A program made the position numbers and the translations under genes. Of a DNA stretch of 64,000 nucleotides, positions 35,661-46,560 are shown piece by piece; within the stretch, counting starts at the first letter, position 1; each line of letters starts with the position of its first letter. The DNA is taken from assembly GCA_938041035.1 (NCBI GenBank), contig CALHYX010000014.1, forward strand, positions 36,686-100,685, read 5' to 3'. A model generated the notes under the pieces. That model was not told where the DNA came from. It saw only the letters and a program-made list of their open reading frames with translations, and did no database searches. This DNA is from an uncultured Acidimicrobiales bacterium (GTDB taxonomy: Bacteria; Actinomycetota; Acidimicrobiia; Acidimicrobiales; SHLQ01).

Positions 35661-36536
35661 GTGGAGACCCATGACGCGACCGCGGGCGACCAGCCCGACC
35701 CTTCGGTGGACAAGAGCCTGATCCTCGACGACCTCGACGAGAAGTTCGCCGCCTTCCAGGCCTTTCGAAAAAGCGATTCGGAGGCGGCGGAGAACATCCT
35801 CGGTTCGCTCGGGGCCCAGGACGACGTCGACCGCGACATTCTGCTCGAATTGTCGTCCCGTCGGCCGCTGGGTCACCCCGACCGCTTCCCGGAGGCCCAC
35901 GCCCTCGCCGTGCGCGCCCTCGAGGTCCTCGACCGCAATGGCGCCCGCGGGGTGAAGGTCCGCGGCCTCGGTCCGATCAGCCCGATCGCCGCCTTCCTGG
36001 TCCAGCAGGTCGCCCACTTCATCGTCAGGGGCTACCAGTCGTCGGTGGCCGACAACATGTTGCGCCTGTACTCCCGGCGCGAGGCCAACTGTGCGTTGAA
36101 CGACCCGGCTCGCCCGATGCTCATGCGCGCCCGCATACACATGGAACGGCTCACGCCGGGGTTCAAGCGGAGCCTGCTCGGCGTCCCGGCCTTCCTGCTG
36201 GGTGGTGCGGTCCTGTCGACTCTGGTCAACCTCCTGCAGCGCTTGATCACCTCGGCGCTCGACAGTCGCTGGACCCAGATTCTGGCCACCGTGATCCTGG
36301 GCCTGCTGATCGCCGCGGTGGCCTGGCTGATCCTACGAGGGGCAGCCGTCGCCCGGCGTCGTATCCAGCTGACGATGGACGGTCCGCTCACGGGGCTGTA
36401 CGAGACCATCGGCCGCTGTGGAAAGCCGCCGCGTGACCCCTCGAGGATCTTCGCCCTGATCGCCATCATCTTGGCCTTTGCCCCCTGGGTGATCATCCCG
36501 CTCGGCATCGTGTTGGCGGGCGCTCTTGGGGGTTAG
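35661..36536 (+). CDS. Uncharacterised membrane protein
   Basis: This 291-residue protein has a soluble N-terminal half (helical, LDDLDEKFAAFQAFRKSDSE, LGPISPIAAFLVQQVAHFIV), then two hydrophobic segments at ~175-235 (FLLGGAVLSTLVNLLQRLIT, ILATVILGLLIAAVAWLILR) and a final one (FALIAIILAFAPWVIIPLGI). No family was recognised. It starts at GTG, 35 bp after imuB. There is no LexA box of its own, so it may be read from the imu transcript. Confidence 0.65.
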   Translation: METHDATAGDQPDPSVDKSLILDDLDEKFAAFQAFRKSDSEAAENILGSLGAQDDVDRDILLELSSRRPLGHPDRFPEAHALAVRALEVLDRNGARGVKVRGLGPISPIAAFLVQQVAHFIVRGYQSSVADNMLRLYSRREANCALNDPARPMLMRARIHMERLTPGFKRSLLGVPAFLLGGAVLSTLVNLLQRLITSALDSRWTQILATVILGLLIAAVAWLILRGAAVARRRIQLTMDGPLTGLYETIGRCGKPPRDPSRIFALIAIILAFAPWVIIPLGIVLAGALGG

Positions 36537-36607
36537 CTGCGGCCCGAAGCGATTGGGCGGTGGCGCGGTAGCCCGATCGCGGCCTGGATCCGTTCTACGA
36601 TTCGGCC

Positions 36608-37756
36608 ATGCCCGATAGAGGTGATCGTCTGGACCGGGCGGTGGAGAAGTGGTTTGTTGGCCGCGGTGTCCCGCACCTGATCCCGGACTACTCCGCGGCG
36701 GAGGACATTTTCACCCGGGCCTTTCCGTTCCTCGCGCTGGTCATGTTCACCGAACTGTTCCTGGCGTTCAGCCCCGATGTCGATGGCTGGAATCAACTCG
36801 GGTTGTTCGTCGCCGGTGTCGGGTTCTTCGTCGCCGTGCTGGTGGCGATCAACATACTGCGCGGCCGGCGCCGGTTTCAGCGGCCGAACGACATCGGGCC
36901 GCTTGAACTTCTGGCGTTCGTGGTGGTGCCCCCGGCGCTGCGGGTGTTCTCCACCGGCGACGGCACCGACTTCTTCCTGTGGGCCGGGGTGAACGTCGGG
37001 ATCCTCGTCGCGACCTACCTGATCACCAGCTACGGGCTCTTTCCGATGATCCCGTGGGGTCTGCGCCAGATGCGGGCCCAGCTCGGCGGCCTCGGCAATC
37101 TGCTCGTGAAGTCGCTGCCGCTGCTGTTGTTGTTCTCGGCGTTCCTGTTTGTGAACGCGGAGATCTGGCAGGTGGCGGCCGACATCCCGGATCCGTTCTA
37201 CGCGGTCGTGATCGCGCTGCTGGTGCTGCTCGGGTCCTCATTCGTTGCGCTCGCCCAACGCCACACCCTCGATAACCTCAACGAATTCTCTGGTTGGGGT
37301 GAGGTCGAGGGCTTCTGCGCGGGGACCCCGCTCGCCGGGCTCTCCCGACCAGCAGGCGACGCCATCGCTGACCCCTTGGCGCGCGGTGAGCGGGCGAATC
37401 TGGCGTTGTTGTTGTTCGTCGCTCAGTCGATTCAAATCCTGCTCGTCGCGCTGACCATCTCGCTGTTCTACGTCGTGTTCGGCCTCTTCACCGTGCGAGA
37501 AGCGACGATCCTGCAGTGGACGGCCGGTGATGCGGTCGAGTCGTTCGCCACCTGGAACCTCCTGGGCCACGACGTGCTGCTCAGCCGGCCACTGGTGATG
37601 GTCGCGGGGATCATCGGCGCGTTCAGCGGGTTGCAGTTTGCCGTTTCGGTGGTGAACGACGACAACTACCGCCGCGAATTCGCCGACGGAATCGCCGCCG
37701 ACGTACGCCAGGCGCTCGCGGTTCGGTGTCGGGTGCGGGCGGGCTTCACCGATTGA
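36608..37756 (+). CDS. Uncharacterised polytopic membrane protein
   Basis: This 382-residue protein has about eight helices (FPFLALVMFTELFLAFSP, LGLFVAGVGFFVAVLVAINI, LLLLFSAFLFVNAEIWQVA, LALLLFVAQSIQILLVALTI, PLVMVAGIIGAFSGLQFAVS). No enzyme or transporter signature was recognised. It follows the previous membrane protein by 71 bp on the same strand, so the two may be linked, but no ribosome overlap is present. Confidence 0.65.
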   Translation: MPDRGDRLDRAVEKWFVGRGVPHLIPDYSAAEDIFTRAFPFLALVMFTELFLAFSPDVDGWNQLGLFVAGVGFFVAVLVAINILRGRRRFQRPNDIGPLELLAFVVVPPALRVFSTGDGTDFFLWAGVNVGILVATYLITSYGLFPMIPWGLRQMRAQLGGLGNLLVKSLPLLLLFSAFLFVNAEIWQVAADIPDPFYAVVIALLVLLGSSFVALAQRHTLDNLNEFSGWGEVEGFCAGTPLAGLSRPAGDAIADPLARGERANLALLLFVAQSIQILLVALTISLFYVVFGLFTVREATILQWTAGDAVESFATWNLLGHDVLLSRPLVMVAGIIGAFSGLQFAVSVVNDDNYRREFADGIAADVRQALAVRCRVRAGFTD

Positions 37757-37849
37757 GGTAGCAGGGGTGGCAGCTCAGCGTTGATCAATGGCTCCCGATC
37801 GAGCTGCTGGTCAAGCGGTCGGTCGGGCTGCTGGCCACTACTGCGGAGT

Positions 37850-37865
37850 GGCGCTCACGAGCGCC
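37850..37865. promoter_or_regulatory. Inverted repeat upstream of the giant surface protein gene
   Basis: GGCGCTC-AC-GAGCGCC is a perfect 7-bp inverted repeat lying 52 bp upstream of the GTG start. A regulator site or a small leader hairpin is possible; nothing else in the 160-bp gap was recognised. Confidence 0.3.
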
Positions 37866-37916
37866 GGGAACCTGCCGACTGGACACCGACGTCACTTTCA
37901 ATTCCGAGAGGCCTTC

Positions 37917-40900
37917 GTGTCTGCTTCGACTCCCCGCTCGCGTTCGTGGAGCTTCCTCGCGCCCCGCCCTCAGCGACGGCGACTCGCGCTTCTGGCGATC
38001 ATCGCCGTGCTGGCCACCGTGCTCGCCACCGTGGTGCCGCCCGCCGGCGCGCTCGGCGAGACCATCTCGGTCGGCATAACCCAGGAGGACGGTACGCCCA
38101 ACCCGCCGGCCAATACGTGGGACAGCGATGACACCGCGGGCAACGACTCCGGACCGAGTAACGGCATCGTACGGACGAACGACACGCTGAAATACACCGT
38201 CGAAGTGCGCGTGGAAGATGCCGTAGCCGACAATGTCACGCTCACCATCGTGCTCGCCCGCGGTACCGAGGCCACGGCCCTGCCGCCCTTTTGTGGTCCG
38301 GGCTCCTCGATCACCCCCGCCACGCTGCCGCCGCCGGCGGTTCCCGCCACACTGAACGGCTGGACGTCGCTGCCGCAGCAGACTGTCGTGTGTAACGTCG
38401 GCACGCGGAACCCCGGGTCAAACCTCGGCTACCCGATCGCGGCGCGCGTGCGCCCCGAGGTCCCTCAGGGAACCGTGCTCGATCCGGTATCCGCGGTCAT
38501 CACCTCCGACGACCCGGCCGCCACCGTGGTGTCCGATGAGGTCGGCGCCACCGTGTCGGCTCGCCCCCGGTTCGACGTGTCGAAGAACGCGATCTCGCTC
38601 TCCCCGAACGGGGGCTACCTGGGCGGCGGCTATCTGATCGACTGCCCGAGCGACCCGGCGAAACGCTGCGTGCGCTATCTGGCTTCGGTGCTGATCTCCA
38701 CCCCGAACGGCGGCAAGGGTGTCGCCCCGCTGGCCTCACCCATCGTCTTCACCGACAACCTGACGCCCGACGCCCTCTACGGCGCCCCGAACGGGTACCC
38801 GGTCACCACCGACCCGGACTACATCGCCGCCGGGCCCAACGCCCTTCAGAAGTACGGCGCCGAGCTGCTGAGCTGCCCGGCCACATCGGTGTACACCGCC
38901 CCCGGGCACGCCATCGGCGGCACGCTCGATGCCACCAACGCCGTGCGCGATTCGGGCACCTTCACCTGTACGCAGCCCGGCGGGCCGGGCACACCGGTGA
39001 CCATCGCCATCGCCAACGCCGACACCTCGGCCTACACGGTGCCGACTACGTCGTATTACCCGAACGGGCAGGCGCTGCCCGCGAACACCGGGTACGTCAT
39101 CGCCGGACGAATCGACTTCGCCATACCGGTGGATGCGGTCGTCGATCTCGGCATAACCGATGTGAACGGATCCGACCTGCGCTGGACCAACCGCTACGAG
39201 GACTTCGAGCCGGTGGCCGTCGACGGCACCGTGAATGATGGTTCGGCGCAGCTCCCCGTGAACGACAGCCGAGCCGTCAACACCCAGATCCGACCGCGCG
39301 GCAGCTGGAGTAAAGCCTTCCTCGGGGTTCCCGGCAACCCCGGCAACACCCCGCCCGCACAGTTCCGTCCCGGCTGGCAGGTCTGGGAAGGGCCCACCAA
39401 CACCACGACCTACCGCTCCGGCGACGGCATCTTGTTGCCCGGCCAACCGGTGTTCAGCGGCATCGCTATGCACAACCAGTCGACCTCGGATTCAGACGTG
39501 AGCTTTCTCGTCTGCGACAACTGGGACAACACGAAACTTCAGCTGGCGCCCGACAACTACGCGGGTAGCGCCACCACCCGCATGCAGCTGATCGGCTCCG
39601 CCGGTGCTCCGGTGTGGTTCCACGGCTACAACGATGCGGCCGGGTACCGGACGACGGGAGCCGGGCTACCGACGCTGCGGGTCGAGTACGGCACCGGACC
39701 CGCCGGCGTCACCGAGACATGCGAGGACGGCGATTCACCCACCGGGTGGGCGTCTGATCCGGCTCTGGTACCCGGCGGCGTCGCCGCAGTGTCGAAGGTG
39801 CGGATCCACACCGTCATCCCGCCGAACCTGACGACAACGGGCACCTACACCACGGTGGCCATCCCGCTGGTGGCGCTCGCCGCCGATCCGTTCACGGGCG
39901 TCGCCAACCCACCGGGGACCATTCTGCCGAACTTCGCCTCGGGAAAGCGGCTGTTCGGCGACCTCACGATGGAGGAGATGCTCGCCGCTCCCGGCGCCTG
40001 GCAGCTCAGTACCTATGACCCCGCTGTTCCGAGCGGTATTCGGGGTGACCGCATGCTGATGGGCAGCGCCGTCGGTCGATTGAGCAAGGAGGTCTGGGAT
40101 GCGGCATCGAGCGCCTGGGTCACGACCGTTCCCACCTACGGCGGCAACGTTGACGTCGACTATCGCCTGCAACCGAGCCTGACCGCCGGGTTCGCAACGA
40201 CGGCGACGGTCCCGGTCCTGGTCGAGGATTGCCTGCCGCCCGAACAGTCCTATGTCAGTGGTTCGGCGACCATCGCCCCCACGCTCATTCAGCTCGGCGC
40301 GCCGGCGGGATCATCGCTGGCCTGCCCCGCGACGAACGTCTACCTGCGGTGGGACCTCGGCGCCTTGCCCGTGGGCGCCGCGATTGCTCCGATCGTGTAC
40401 ACCGCGCACGTCAGCGCCACCGCTCCCAACGGGGTGGAGACCAACAACGCGCTCATCACCGCGCTCGGTGACCCGTCCGACCTCGCCGACCGCAGTGCGT
40501 CGGCCCAGATCGAGATCATCCAACCGGTCGGCGTGGCCATCGACAAGGTCGCCCTCACCCCGCAGGTGGACATCAACCGTTCGGGTGAAGCCAACCTGGA
40601 CCCGCTGGTGTGGGCGATCAGCTTCCGCAACCTCGACCTCCCCGGCGCGCTTTCGGACGTCGACGTGATCGACGTGCTTCCCGCCGACGGCTTTGGCTGG
40701 TCCTCCTACAGCGGAACCACCACCTTTGACTCGGCGACGGTAACCAGCGGGACCAATGTCGAGATCCTGTACACCGCGACACCGACCGCTTCGATCGACT
40801 TCGATGCTGCCGGAGCCACCAACGATGTGGTCACCGGTACGACGGTGTGGTGCGACCTGCCGGCCGGAGGTGCGGTGGTGGCCGGATCGGGAACGCCCGC

Positions 40901-43900
40901 CGACTGCCCCGCGACGAACGCCGACGTGACCGGTCTCCGCATTCGACGTCCCGGTAACTTCGCCCCCACCGACCGGTTCGACGTCGAGATTTCGATCATT
41001 CCCGAAGGCAACCTCGAGGGCGACCAGTACGTGAACTTCGCGCAGGGTCGCGCCGTCGGCCTCGGCCAACCGGTCGGCCCGGTCGGCAGCCCCGAGGTCA
41101 TCATGTCCTCATCGCTCGGCGATCGGGTGTGGCTCGATCTGAACGGCAACGGCATTCAGGACCCGGCTGAACCGGGCCTCGATGGGGTGACCGTGTCGCT
41201 CTGGGGTGTCGACGACGACGGCAACCCGGTCGGCACGGTGACCGCACCGCTCACCACCGTGACCGCCGGCGGCGGGTTGTACCTCTTCGACGAACTCCCC
41301 GCGGGCACCTACAACGTTGGCTTTGACGACTCGACGCTCACCGCCACGCAACGGTGGACCGGGCAGGACGTCGGCGCCGATGATGCCGATTCCGACGGAG
41401 ACCCCTCGACCGGGGTGGTGACCGGAGTCGTACTCGGGCCCAACACCGACATCGACACGGTCGATCAGGGTGTCATTGAACTCTTCGACATCTCCGGGTA
41501 CAGCTTCTACGACGCCGCCGACGATGGCTCGCGTGCCGGCGACGACCCCATTGGCGGGGTGTCGATCACCCTCACCGGCACCGACAACCTTGGCCAGCCG
41601 GTGACCTTGACCACCATGACGAACGCTTCCGGGTTCTACGACTTCCCCGACCTGCCGCCGGGCACCTACACCATCACGCAGGACCAAAGCACCGTCCCCA
41701 CTGGCTACGTGGACGGCCAGACGGTGGCCGGGACCGATGCAACCGCCACGCCGAACGTCATCGTGGTGTCGCTCCTCGACGAGGATTCGGTCGAGAACAA
41801 CTTCGGCGAGATCGACCCCGCCATCATCAGCGGCCACGTCTATGTTGACGCCGACGGCGACGGCGTGCGCTCGCCCGCCGAGGACCCGATCCCCGGCGTG
41901 ACGATCACCCTCACCGGCACGGACGACCAGGGCAACCCGGTGACCCTCACCACCGTCACCGACAGCGACGGGTTCTACGACTTCCCCGACCTCCGCCCGG
42001 GCACCTACTCGGTGACCGAGACCCACCCGCCGGACTACTTCGATGGTGACGACGTCGCCGGTTCACTCGGCGGTACCGCCGGTGACGACGTGATTGACAC
42101 GATCGTTGTCGCGGCGGGCGATGACGGCACGGACTACGACTTCGGTGAAGTAGAGCCCGTGACCGGTTTGACGCTCACCAAACTGGTCGAGGGCGATGAC
42201 GCTCAGACCGCGCCCGGCGTGTTCGTCGAGCCCGGTTCGACGATCACCTTCACCTATATCGTCGCCAATACCGGCAACCTGCCGGTGGAGACCATAGCGA
42301 TCGTCGACGATCAACTCGGTCCCATCACGTGCCCGGAAACGGTGTTGGCGGGTGGGGCATCGATGACGTGTGAGGTGACGGACACGGCGATCGCCGGCCC
42401 GTACGTCAACATCGCAACCGTGACCGGGCAGCCGATCGACATCTTCGGCGACCCCACCGATCCGCCGATCGAGGTGACCGACCCGGCCAACTACTTCGGC
42501 GTCGTACCGGACCTGACGATCGACAAGTTCGTCGCCGGATCCGACGCAGACGAGGCCCCCGGTCCGTTCCTCACCGTCGGCGATCCGGTTTCGTTCACCT
42601 ATGTGATCAACAACCCGGGCAATGTCGACCTCACGGGGATCGCACTCGTCGATGATGTGCTGGGTCCCATCACCTGCCCTCGGACAACCCTCGTGGCGGG
42701 GGACTCGATGACGTGTGCCGCTGCGGCGATCGTCACCGCGGGCCCGTACGTCAATACCGGCACCGTCACCGGACAGCCAACCCTTCCCGACGGTACGGCC
42801 TACGGGCCGGTTCTCACCGCCGACGACCCGGCGAACTACCACGGTCAGGACCGCGGGATCCGCATCACCAAGCGGGTGAATCGTGCGGATGCCGATGTCG
42901 GTCCCGGGCCCGGGGTAACGCCCGGCGACCCGGTGACGTTCACCTACATCGTGTTCAACACCGGCAACGTGCGCCTCGACGACGTGACCGTGGTCGACGA
43001 TGTGCTGGGCCCGATCGACTGCCCCCGTACCCGCATCGTGGCCGGCGGTCAGATGACCTGTGTGGCCACCGCCACGGCGACGGCCGGCAACTACGTCAAC
43101 GTCGGTACGGCCACCGGCCAGCCGATCGATCCGGCGGGCAACCCTTCGGGCCCACCGATACAGGCGACGAATCCGGCCCACTACTACGGCGTCGATCCGG
43201 CGATCAGTATCGTGAAGTCGGTCGCCGGCGATGACGCCAACGCCGCGCCGGGCCCCAACCTCCCCGCCGGCGAAGAAATTCGCTTCACCTACGTGGTGAC
43301 CAACACCGGCAACGTCGTGCTCGACGACGTCACGGTCGACGACGACGTGATCGGCCGGATCGAATGCCCGAACTCATCGCTCGCGCCCGATGAGACGATG
43401 ACCTGTGTCGTCGACGTGGTGGCCACCGCCGGCGACTACGTCAACGTCGGCACCGTCACCGCCCAGCCCATCGATCCCGGCACGGGGTCGCCCTTCGGTG
43501 ACGTCGTGGACGCGGACGACCCGGCCCACTACTTCGGAGACGATCCGGGGATCAGCATCGTGAAGTCGGTGAACGGCGACGACGCCAACACCGCGCCGGG
43601 TCCATCGGTTCTGGTCGGGGAGGACCTCACCTTCACCTACGTGGTGACCAACGTCGGCAATGTCGACCTTGACGGTGTCACGGTGACCGATGATGTGCTC
43701 GGCGCCATAACGTGCCCGGCGACGGCACTTGCCGTAGGCGCCACGATGACCTGTACCCGAATGAGTAAGGCAACCGTGGGACAGGTCACGAACACCGGTA
43801 CCGCATCCGCCCGCCAGGCGACCTCGGTCGACGACCCCGGCGTCGTGTCGGTCACCGCCATCGACACCGCCACCTACACCAGCCGGGCGGTGCGGCGAAC

Positions 43901-44051
43901 GTCGCTCACCGACACGCTGGCCTTCACCGGAACGGCCACGTTCCAGATCATCAGCCTTGGGCTCGTGCTGCTGGCCGCGGGGGCAACGGTTCTGCTCGGG
44001 CGGCGGCGACTCGCCGTCGATGAGACCCCTCCGGGTGTCGAAGACACCTAA
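37917..44051 (+). CDS. Giant modular surface protein with SdrD-B and DUF11-like repeats and LAFTG sorting signal
   Basis: The 2044-residue protein has an Arg-rich N-terminus and a signal helix ([18 protein letters not shown], ~23-40), then ~1000 residues of large beta-rich domains related to DUF11/isopeptide-forming proteins. Three SdrD-B-like modules begin near residues 1066, 1192 and 1304 (for example [20 protein letters not shown] and [20 protein letters not shown], calcium-site-like Asp clusters). Five ~115-residue DUF7507-type repeats span ~1416-1990. The C-terminus has LAFTG (2001-2005), a hydrophobic helix and RRR, a class-E sortase signal. It should be an extended, covalently anchored cell-surface stalk or adhesin. 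GTG start with GAGAGG upstream. No sortase gene is in the window. Confidence 0.93.
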   Translation: MSASTPRSRSWSFLAPRPQRRRLALLAIIAVLATVLATVVPPAGALGETISVGITQEDGTPNPPANTWDSDDTAGNDSGPSNGIVRTNDTLKYTVEVRVEDAVADNVTLTIVLARGTEATALPPFCGPGSSITPATLPPPAVPATLNGWTSLPQQTVVCNVGTRNPGSNLGYPIAARVRPEVPQGTVLDPVSAVITSDDPAATVVSDEVGATVSARPRFDVSKNAISLSPNGGYLGGGYLIDCPSDPAKRCVRYLASVLISTPNGGKGVAPLASPIVFTDNLTPDALYGAPNGYPVTTDPDYIAAGPNALQKYGAELLSCPATSVYTAPGHAIGGTLDATNAVRDSGTFTCTQPGGPGTPVTIAIANADTSAYTVPTTSYYPNGQALPANTGYVIAGRIDFAIPVDAVVDLGITDVNGSDLRWTNRYEDFEPVAVDGTVNDGSAQLPVNDSRAVNTQIRPRGSWSKAFLGVPGNPGNTPPAQFRPGWQVWEGPTNTTTYRSGDGILLPGQPVFSGIAMHNQSTSDSDVSFLVCDNWDNTKLQLAPDNYAGSATTRMQLIGSAGAPVWFHGYNDAAGYRTTGAGLPTLRVEYGTGPAGVTETCEDGDSPTGWASDPALVPGGVAAVSKVRIHTVIPPNLTTTGTYTTVAIPLVALAADPFTGVANPPGTILPNFASGKRLFGDLTMEEMLAAPGAWQLSTYDPAVPSGIRGDRMLMGSAVGRLSKEVWDAASSAWVTTVPTYGGNVDVDYRLQPSLTAGFATTATVPVLVEDCLPPEQSYVSGSATIAPTLIQLGAPAGSSLACPATNVYLRWDLGALPVGAAIAPIVYTAHVSATAPNGVETNNALITALGDPSDLADRSASAQIEIIQPVGVAIDKVALTPQVDINRSGEANLDPLVWAISFRNLDLPGALSDVDVIDVLPADGFGWSSYSGTTTFDSATVTSGTNVEILYTATPTASIDFDAAGATNDVVTGTTVWCDLPAGGAVVAGSGTPADCPATNADVTGLRIRRPGNFAPTDRFDVEISIIPEGNLEGDQYVNFAQGRAVGLGQPVGPVGSPEVIMSSSLGDRVWLDLNGNGIQDPAEPGLDGVTVSLWGVDDDGNPVGTVTAPLTTVTAGGGLYLFDELPAGTYNVGFDDSTLTATQRWTGQDVGADDADSDGDPSTGVVTGVVLGPNTDIDTVDQGVIELFDISGYSFYDAADDGSRAGDDPIGGVSITLTGTDNLGQPVTLTTMTNASGFYDFPDLPPGTYTITQDQSTVPTGYVDGQTVAGTDATATPNVIVVSLLDEDSVENNFGEIDPAIISGHVYVDADGDGVRSPAEDPIPGVTITLTGTDDQGNPVTLTTVTDSDGFYDFPDLRPGTYSVTETHPPDYFDGDDVAGSLGGTAGDDVIDTIVVAAGDDGTDYDFGEVEPVTGLTLTKLVEGDDAQTAPGVFVEPGSTITFTYIVANTGNLPVETIAIVDDQLGPITCPETVLAGGASMTCEVTDTAIAGPYVNIATVTGQPIDIFGDPTDPPIEVTDPANYFGVVPDLTIDKFVAGSDADEAPGPFLTVGDPVSFTYVINNPGNVDLTGIALVDDVLGPITCPRTTLVAGDSMTCAAAAIVTAGPYVNTGTVTGQPTLPDGTAYGPVLTADDPANYHGQDRGIRITKRVNRADADVGPGPGVTPGDPVTFTYIVFNTGNVRLDDVTVVDDVLGPIDCPRTRIVAGGQMTCVATATATAGNYVNVGTATGQPIDPAGNPSGPPIQATNPAHYYGVDPAISIVKSVAGDDANAAPGPNLPAGEEIRFTYVVTNTGNVVLDDVTVDDDVIGRIECPNSSLAPDETMTCVVDVVATAGDYVNVGTVTAQPIDPGTGSPFGDVVDADDPAHYFGDDPGISIVKSVNGDDANTAPGPSVLVGEDLTFTYVVTNVGNVDLDGVTVTDDVLGAITCPATALAVGATMTCTRMSKATVGQVTNTGTASARQATSVDDPGVVSVTAIDTATYTSRAVRRTSLTDTLAFTGTATFQIISLGLVLLAAGATVLLGRRRLAVDETPPGVEDT

Positions 44052-44098
44052 AGGCGCTGAAGTTCCGTTCGGGGTCCGAACCGGACTACGTTCGCTGC

Positions 44099-45475
44099 GT
44101 GTCCCGCAGATCCCCCCGCAACCTCTTGGTCCCCCGCGCGCTGCTCGCCGCGGTGATGGTGCTGAGCCTCGCCGTCCCTGCTGCCGCCGAAGCCCGGTCG
44201 GACGGGCCCGAGGGGGCGGCGACCTGTGCCGGTTTCCCGGTCACGATCATGGGGTCGGGTCGTCCCGACGTCCTGGTGGGAACCCCCGGACGCGACGTGA
44301 TCTTCGGCGGTGGCGGTCGCGACACGATCAGCGGCCTCGGCGGTGACGACGTGATCTGCGGTGGACCGGGAGCTGATGTGGTGACCGGTGGCCTCGGCGC
44401 GGATCTGCTCATCGGCGAAGACGGTGACGACGACCTGCGGGGAGGAGCCGGAAACGACACGCTGCGAGGCGGCGAGGGGGCCGACGTGCTGAACGGCGCG
44501 GCGGGCGCCGACGATCTCGCCGGCGGCATCGGCAAGGATTCGCTGTTCGGTGGCGGCGGGAACGACACGCTGCGAGGCAACAAGAGCCTCGATCGCGGCG
44601 ATGGCGGGCCGGGCCGTGACTTCTGCGCCACCGAACGACCCCGGAACTGCGAGACCTCCGACTGGGATGTCGGTGATTCGCCGCGCATCGTGGCCATCGG
44701 CGATTCGATCACGCGGGGGGTGAAGCCAAACTCCGGATCGACCACCAAGTGGGCCGGCACGTATCGGTTCCCGTTCCAGCGACTGCTCCAGGTCGATGGG
44801 TGTTCCTGGGACATGGTCGGTTCCGACCGCTTCGACGAGCTGCCGGTGGCGACGCCGCCGGCCGGTGCGTTCTATGACCTCGACAACCTCGCCGCGGGCG
44901 GCGTCCGACTCGAGGGGCGAGCCCGCAACAACACCGACGGGCTCGTTGTGATGTTTCGCAAAACGAATGCGAGTGACCCGGTGCCCGAACTGGAGAAGCT
45001 GGCGGTCGGCGGTCGCTACGACATGGACATCGCGCTTATCCACCTCGGCACCAACGACGTGATCAACCACCTGAGCGGAGGGACCCCGCGGGTCCGCCAG
45101 GACGTCAAGACCAACAAGCGCGATCTGCGCGAGCTCATCGACACGCTGCGCAGCTATGACCCCGACGTGATGATCGTGGTCGCGCGAATCCTTCCGGCGA
45201 ATCCCGATGGCTACGTCTTTCGCGACGTGACCTTTGGTCCCCGCATAAACGCGGAGATCGACGCGCTCAACCTCGGTATCGCCGCGGTGGCAAACCAAAA
45301 GACCACGGACCGATCACCGGTGTTGCTGGTCGACATGTCCACCAAGGTCGATCCGGCTGTGCACATCCACAGCGATGGGCTTCACCCCACCGATGCCGGC
45401 GCCGAGCTGATGGGGGCCCGGTGGTACCAGGCGGTACGGCCCTGGATGCAGATGTCGGGTGCCTGCCCCGGCTGA
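44099..45475 (+). CDS. Secreted SGNH hydrolase with N-terminal RTX repeats
   Basis: This 458-residue protein has a signal peptide ([18 protein letters not shown]), then RTX calcium-binding nonapeptide repeats at ~50-165 ([30 protein letters not shown]), then an SGNH/GDSL esterase domain. Catalytic motifs are IGDSITRG with nucleophile S203, [13 protein letters not shown], and [12 protein letters not shown] with D426 and H429. It should be a calcium-folded extracellular esterase or deacetylase. It starts at GTG, 48 bp after the giant surface protein, so the two may share a transcript. Confidence 0.93.
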   Translation: MSRRSPRNLLVPRALLAAVMVLSLAVPAAAEARSDGPEGAATCAGFPVTIMGSGRPDVLVGTPGRDVIFGGGGRDTISGLGGDDVICGGPGADVVTGGLGADLLIGEDGDDDLRGGAGNDTLRGGEGADVLNGAAGADDLAGGIGKDSLFGGGGNDTLRGNKSLDRGDGGPGRDFCATERPRNCETSDWDVGDSPRIVAIGDSITRGVKPNSGSTTKWAGTYRFPFQRLLQVDGCSWDMVGSDRFDELPVATPPAGAFYDLDNLAAGGVRLEGRARNNTDGLVVMFRKTNASDPVPELEKLAVGGRYDMDIALIHLGTNDVINHLSGGTPRVRQDVKTNKRDLRELIDTLRSYDPDVMIVVARILPANPDGYVFRDVTFGPRINAEIDALNLGIAAVANQKTTDRSPVLLVDMSTKVDPAVHIHSDGLHPTDAGAELMGARWYQAVRPWMQMSGACPG

Positions 45476-45508
45476 CGGACTCGTAAGAACGGGCCGTCGA
45501 TAACTCGG

Positions 45509-46408
45509 TTACCCGGCCACGGTCGCCCACCGCGCGGTCACCGAAGCGACCTCCGGTGACCATCCGGTGGCCTGGAGCGCGGAGGTGTCGATTCGGTGGG
45601 ATCGTGCCATCCCCCGGCTCGCGGCACCGCCGAGCCGTTCGACCAGCCGCGGTGCGATGCGAAGCCGACGCCGGCCCACCGCGGCGGCCATCGCCAGGGC
45701 GTGGGCGTGGCGGGTCGCCGGCTCGCCTTCGGCGACGTTGTACACCCCGGCGGGTGCTTCCAACGCGGCGACCACCGCGCGTGCCGCGTCGTCGGCGTGG
45801 ACGAAGGAGAAGTAGCTCTCGGGTCGACCGAGCAGGGGCATGACGCCCCGACCGGCGGCGGCGAGGAGGGTGGCGACATGGGCGCTGTCGGGCGCGAAGA
45901 ACATGGCGAAGCGCAGTACCACCCCGTCACCTCCCCGAGCGGTGAACGCAGCCACGTTGGCTTCGGCCGTCCGGGCGGTCCGGTTGGCCCAGTAGTAGTC
46001 ACAGGGATGGGTCTCGTCGATGAGTTGGTCGCCGCCATCGAGGTAGGGGAACGTGACCGACTCCTGGACGAAACGGGGGATCTCCAGCTCGGTGGCGAGC
46101 GCGCAGAGTCGCGCCGAGCCCTCTGCGCGCAGGCGGTCGTTGCTCGCCCACCCGCGCGGGGTGGCCGACGACGCGCCGGTGGGGATGGCGGTGGCGAGAT
46201 GGGCGATGGCGTCGTGACCGGCGACGGCGCGGCGAAGGGGTCCCGGGTCGAACAGGTCGATCCGCACGGGCTCGGCACCCGCGGCTCGCAGGGCATCGGC
46301 CTTCGGGGTCGTGCGGGCCATGGCCGTGACCCGGTGCCCGGCGGCGACCAACCGGGGAACGGCTCGGCGACCCAGCACTCCGGTGGCGCCGGTGACAAAG
46401 ATACGCAT
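45509..46408 (-). CDS. NAD-dependent epimerase/dehydratase family protein
   Basis: This 299-residue extended-SDR protein has the N-terminal motif FVTGATGVLGRRAVPRLVAA. The middle has AHLATAIPTG and the usual catalytic Ser/Tyr region in a modified form (VQESVTFPYL, then YYWANRTA); the canonical YxxxK lysine is not seen, so it may be an atypical, NmrA-like or non-enzymatic binding protein. The C-terminal part has FSFVHADDAARAVVAALEA. The substrate is unknown. It is divergent from dnaE2. Confidence 0.88.
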   Translation of the reverse strand: MRIFVTGATGVLGRRAVPRLVAAGHRVTAMARTTPKADALRAAGAEPVRIDLFDPGPLRRAVAGHDAIAHLATAIPTGASSATPRGWASNDRLRAEGSARLCALATELEIPRFVQESVTFPYLDGGDQLIDETHPCDYYWANRTARTAEANVAAFTARGGDGVVLRFAMFFAPDSAHVATLLAAAGRGVMPLLGRPESYFSFVHADDAARAVVAALEAPAGVYNVAEGEPATRHAHALAMAAAVGRRRLRIAPRLVERLGGAASRGMARSHRIDTSALQATGWSPEVASVTARWATVAG

Positions 46409-46520
46409 GGTGCCAGCTTCGCACAGGCGACCCGCAGCCCGGTTGAGCGGCCCGCCGGCTCATCCACCTCCGGGCCCATCCCCCTGGGTGTATTCCGTTC
46501 CGAAGGTCCTGTGGCTCGAA

Positions 46521-46536
46521 TCGAACAAGTGTTCGG
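46521..46536. promoter_or_regulatory. LexA (SOS) box upstream of dnaE2
   Basis: TCGAACAAGTGTTCGG matches the TCGAAC-N4-GTTCGA consensus at all but the last base. It lies 24 bp before the dnaE2 ATG and just ahead of a TATGCT stretch (46545-46550) that could be the -10. LexA repression and SOS induction are inferred. Confidence 0.92.
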
Positions 46537-46560
46537 TAAACGGCTATGCTCGCGATCCCT

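Noticed and set aside
37970..43181. Long antisense open frames within the giant surface protein gene
   Set aside because: They follow from GC-rich codon bias in the opposite frame. They lack ribosome sites and recognisable protein motifs, while the sense strand has continuous domain matches.
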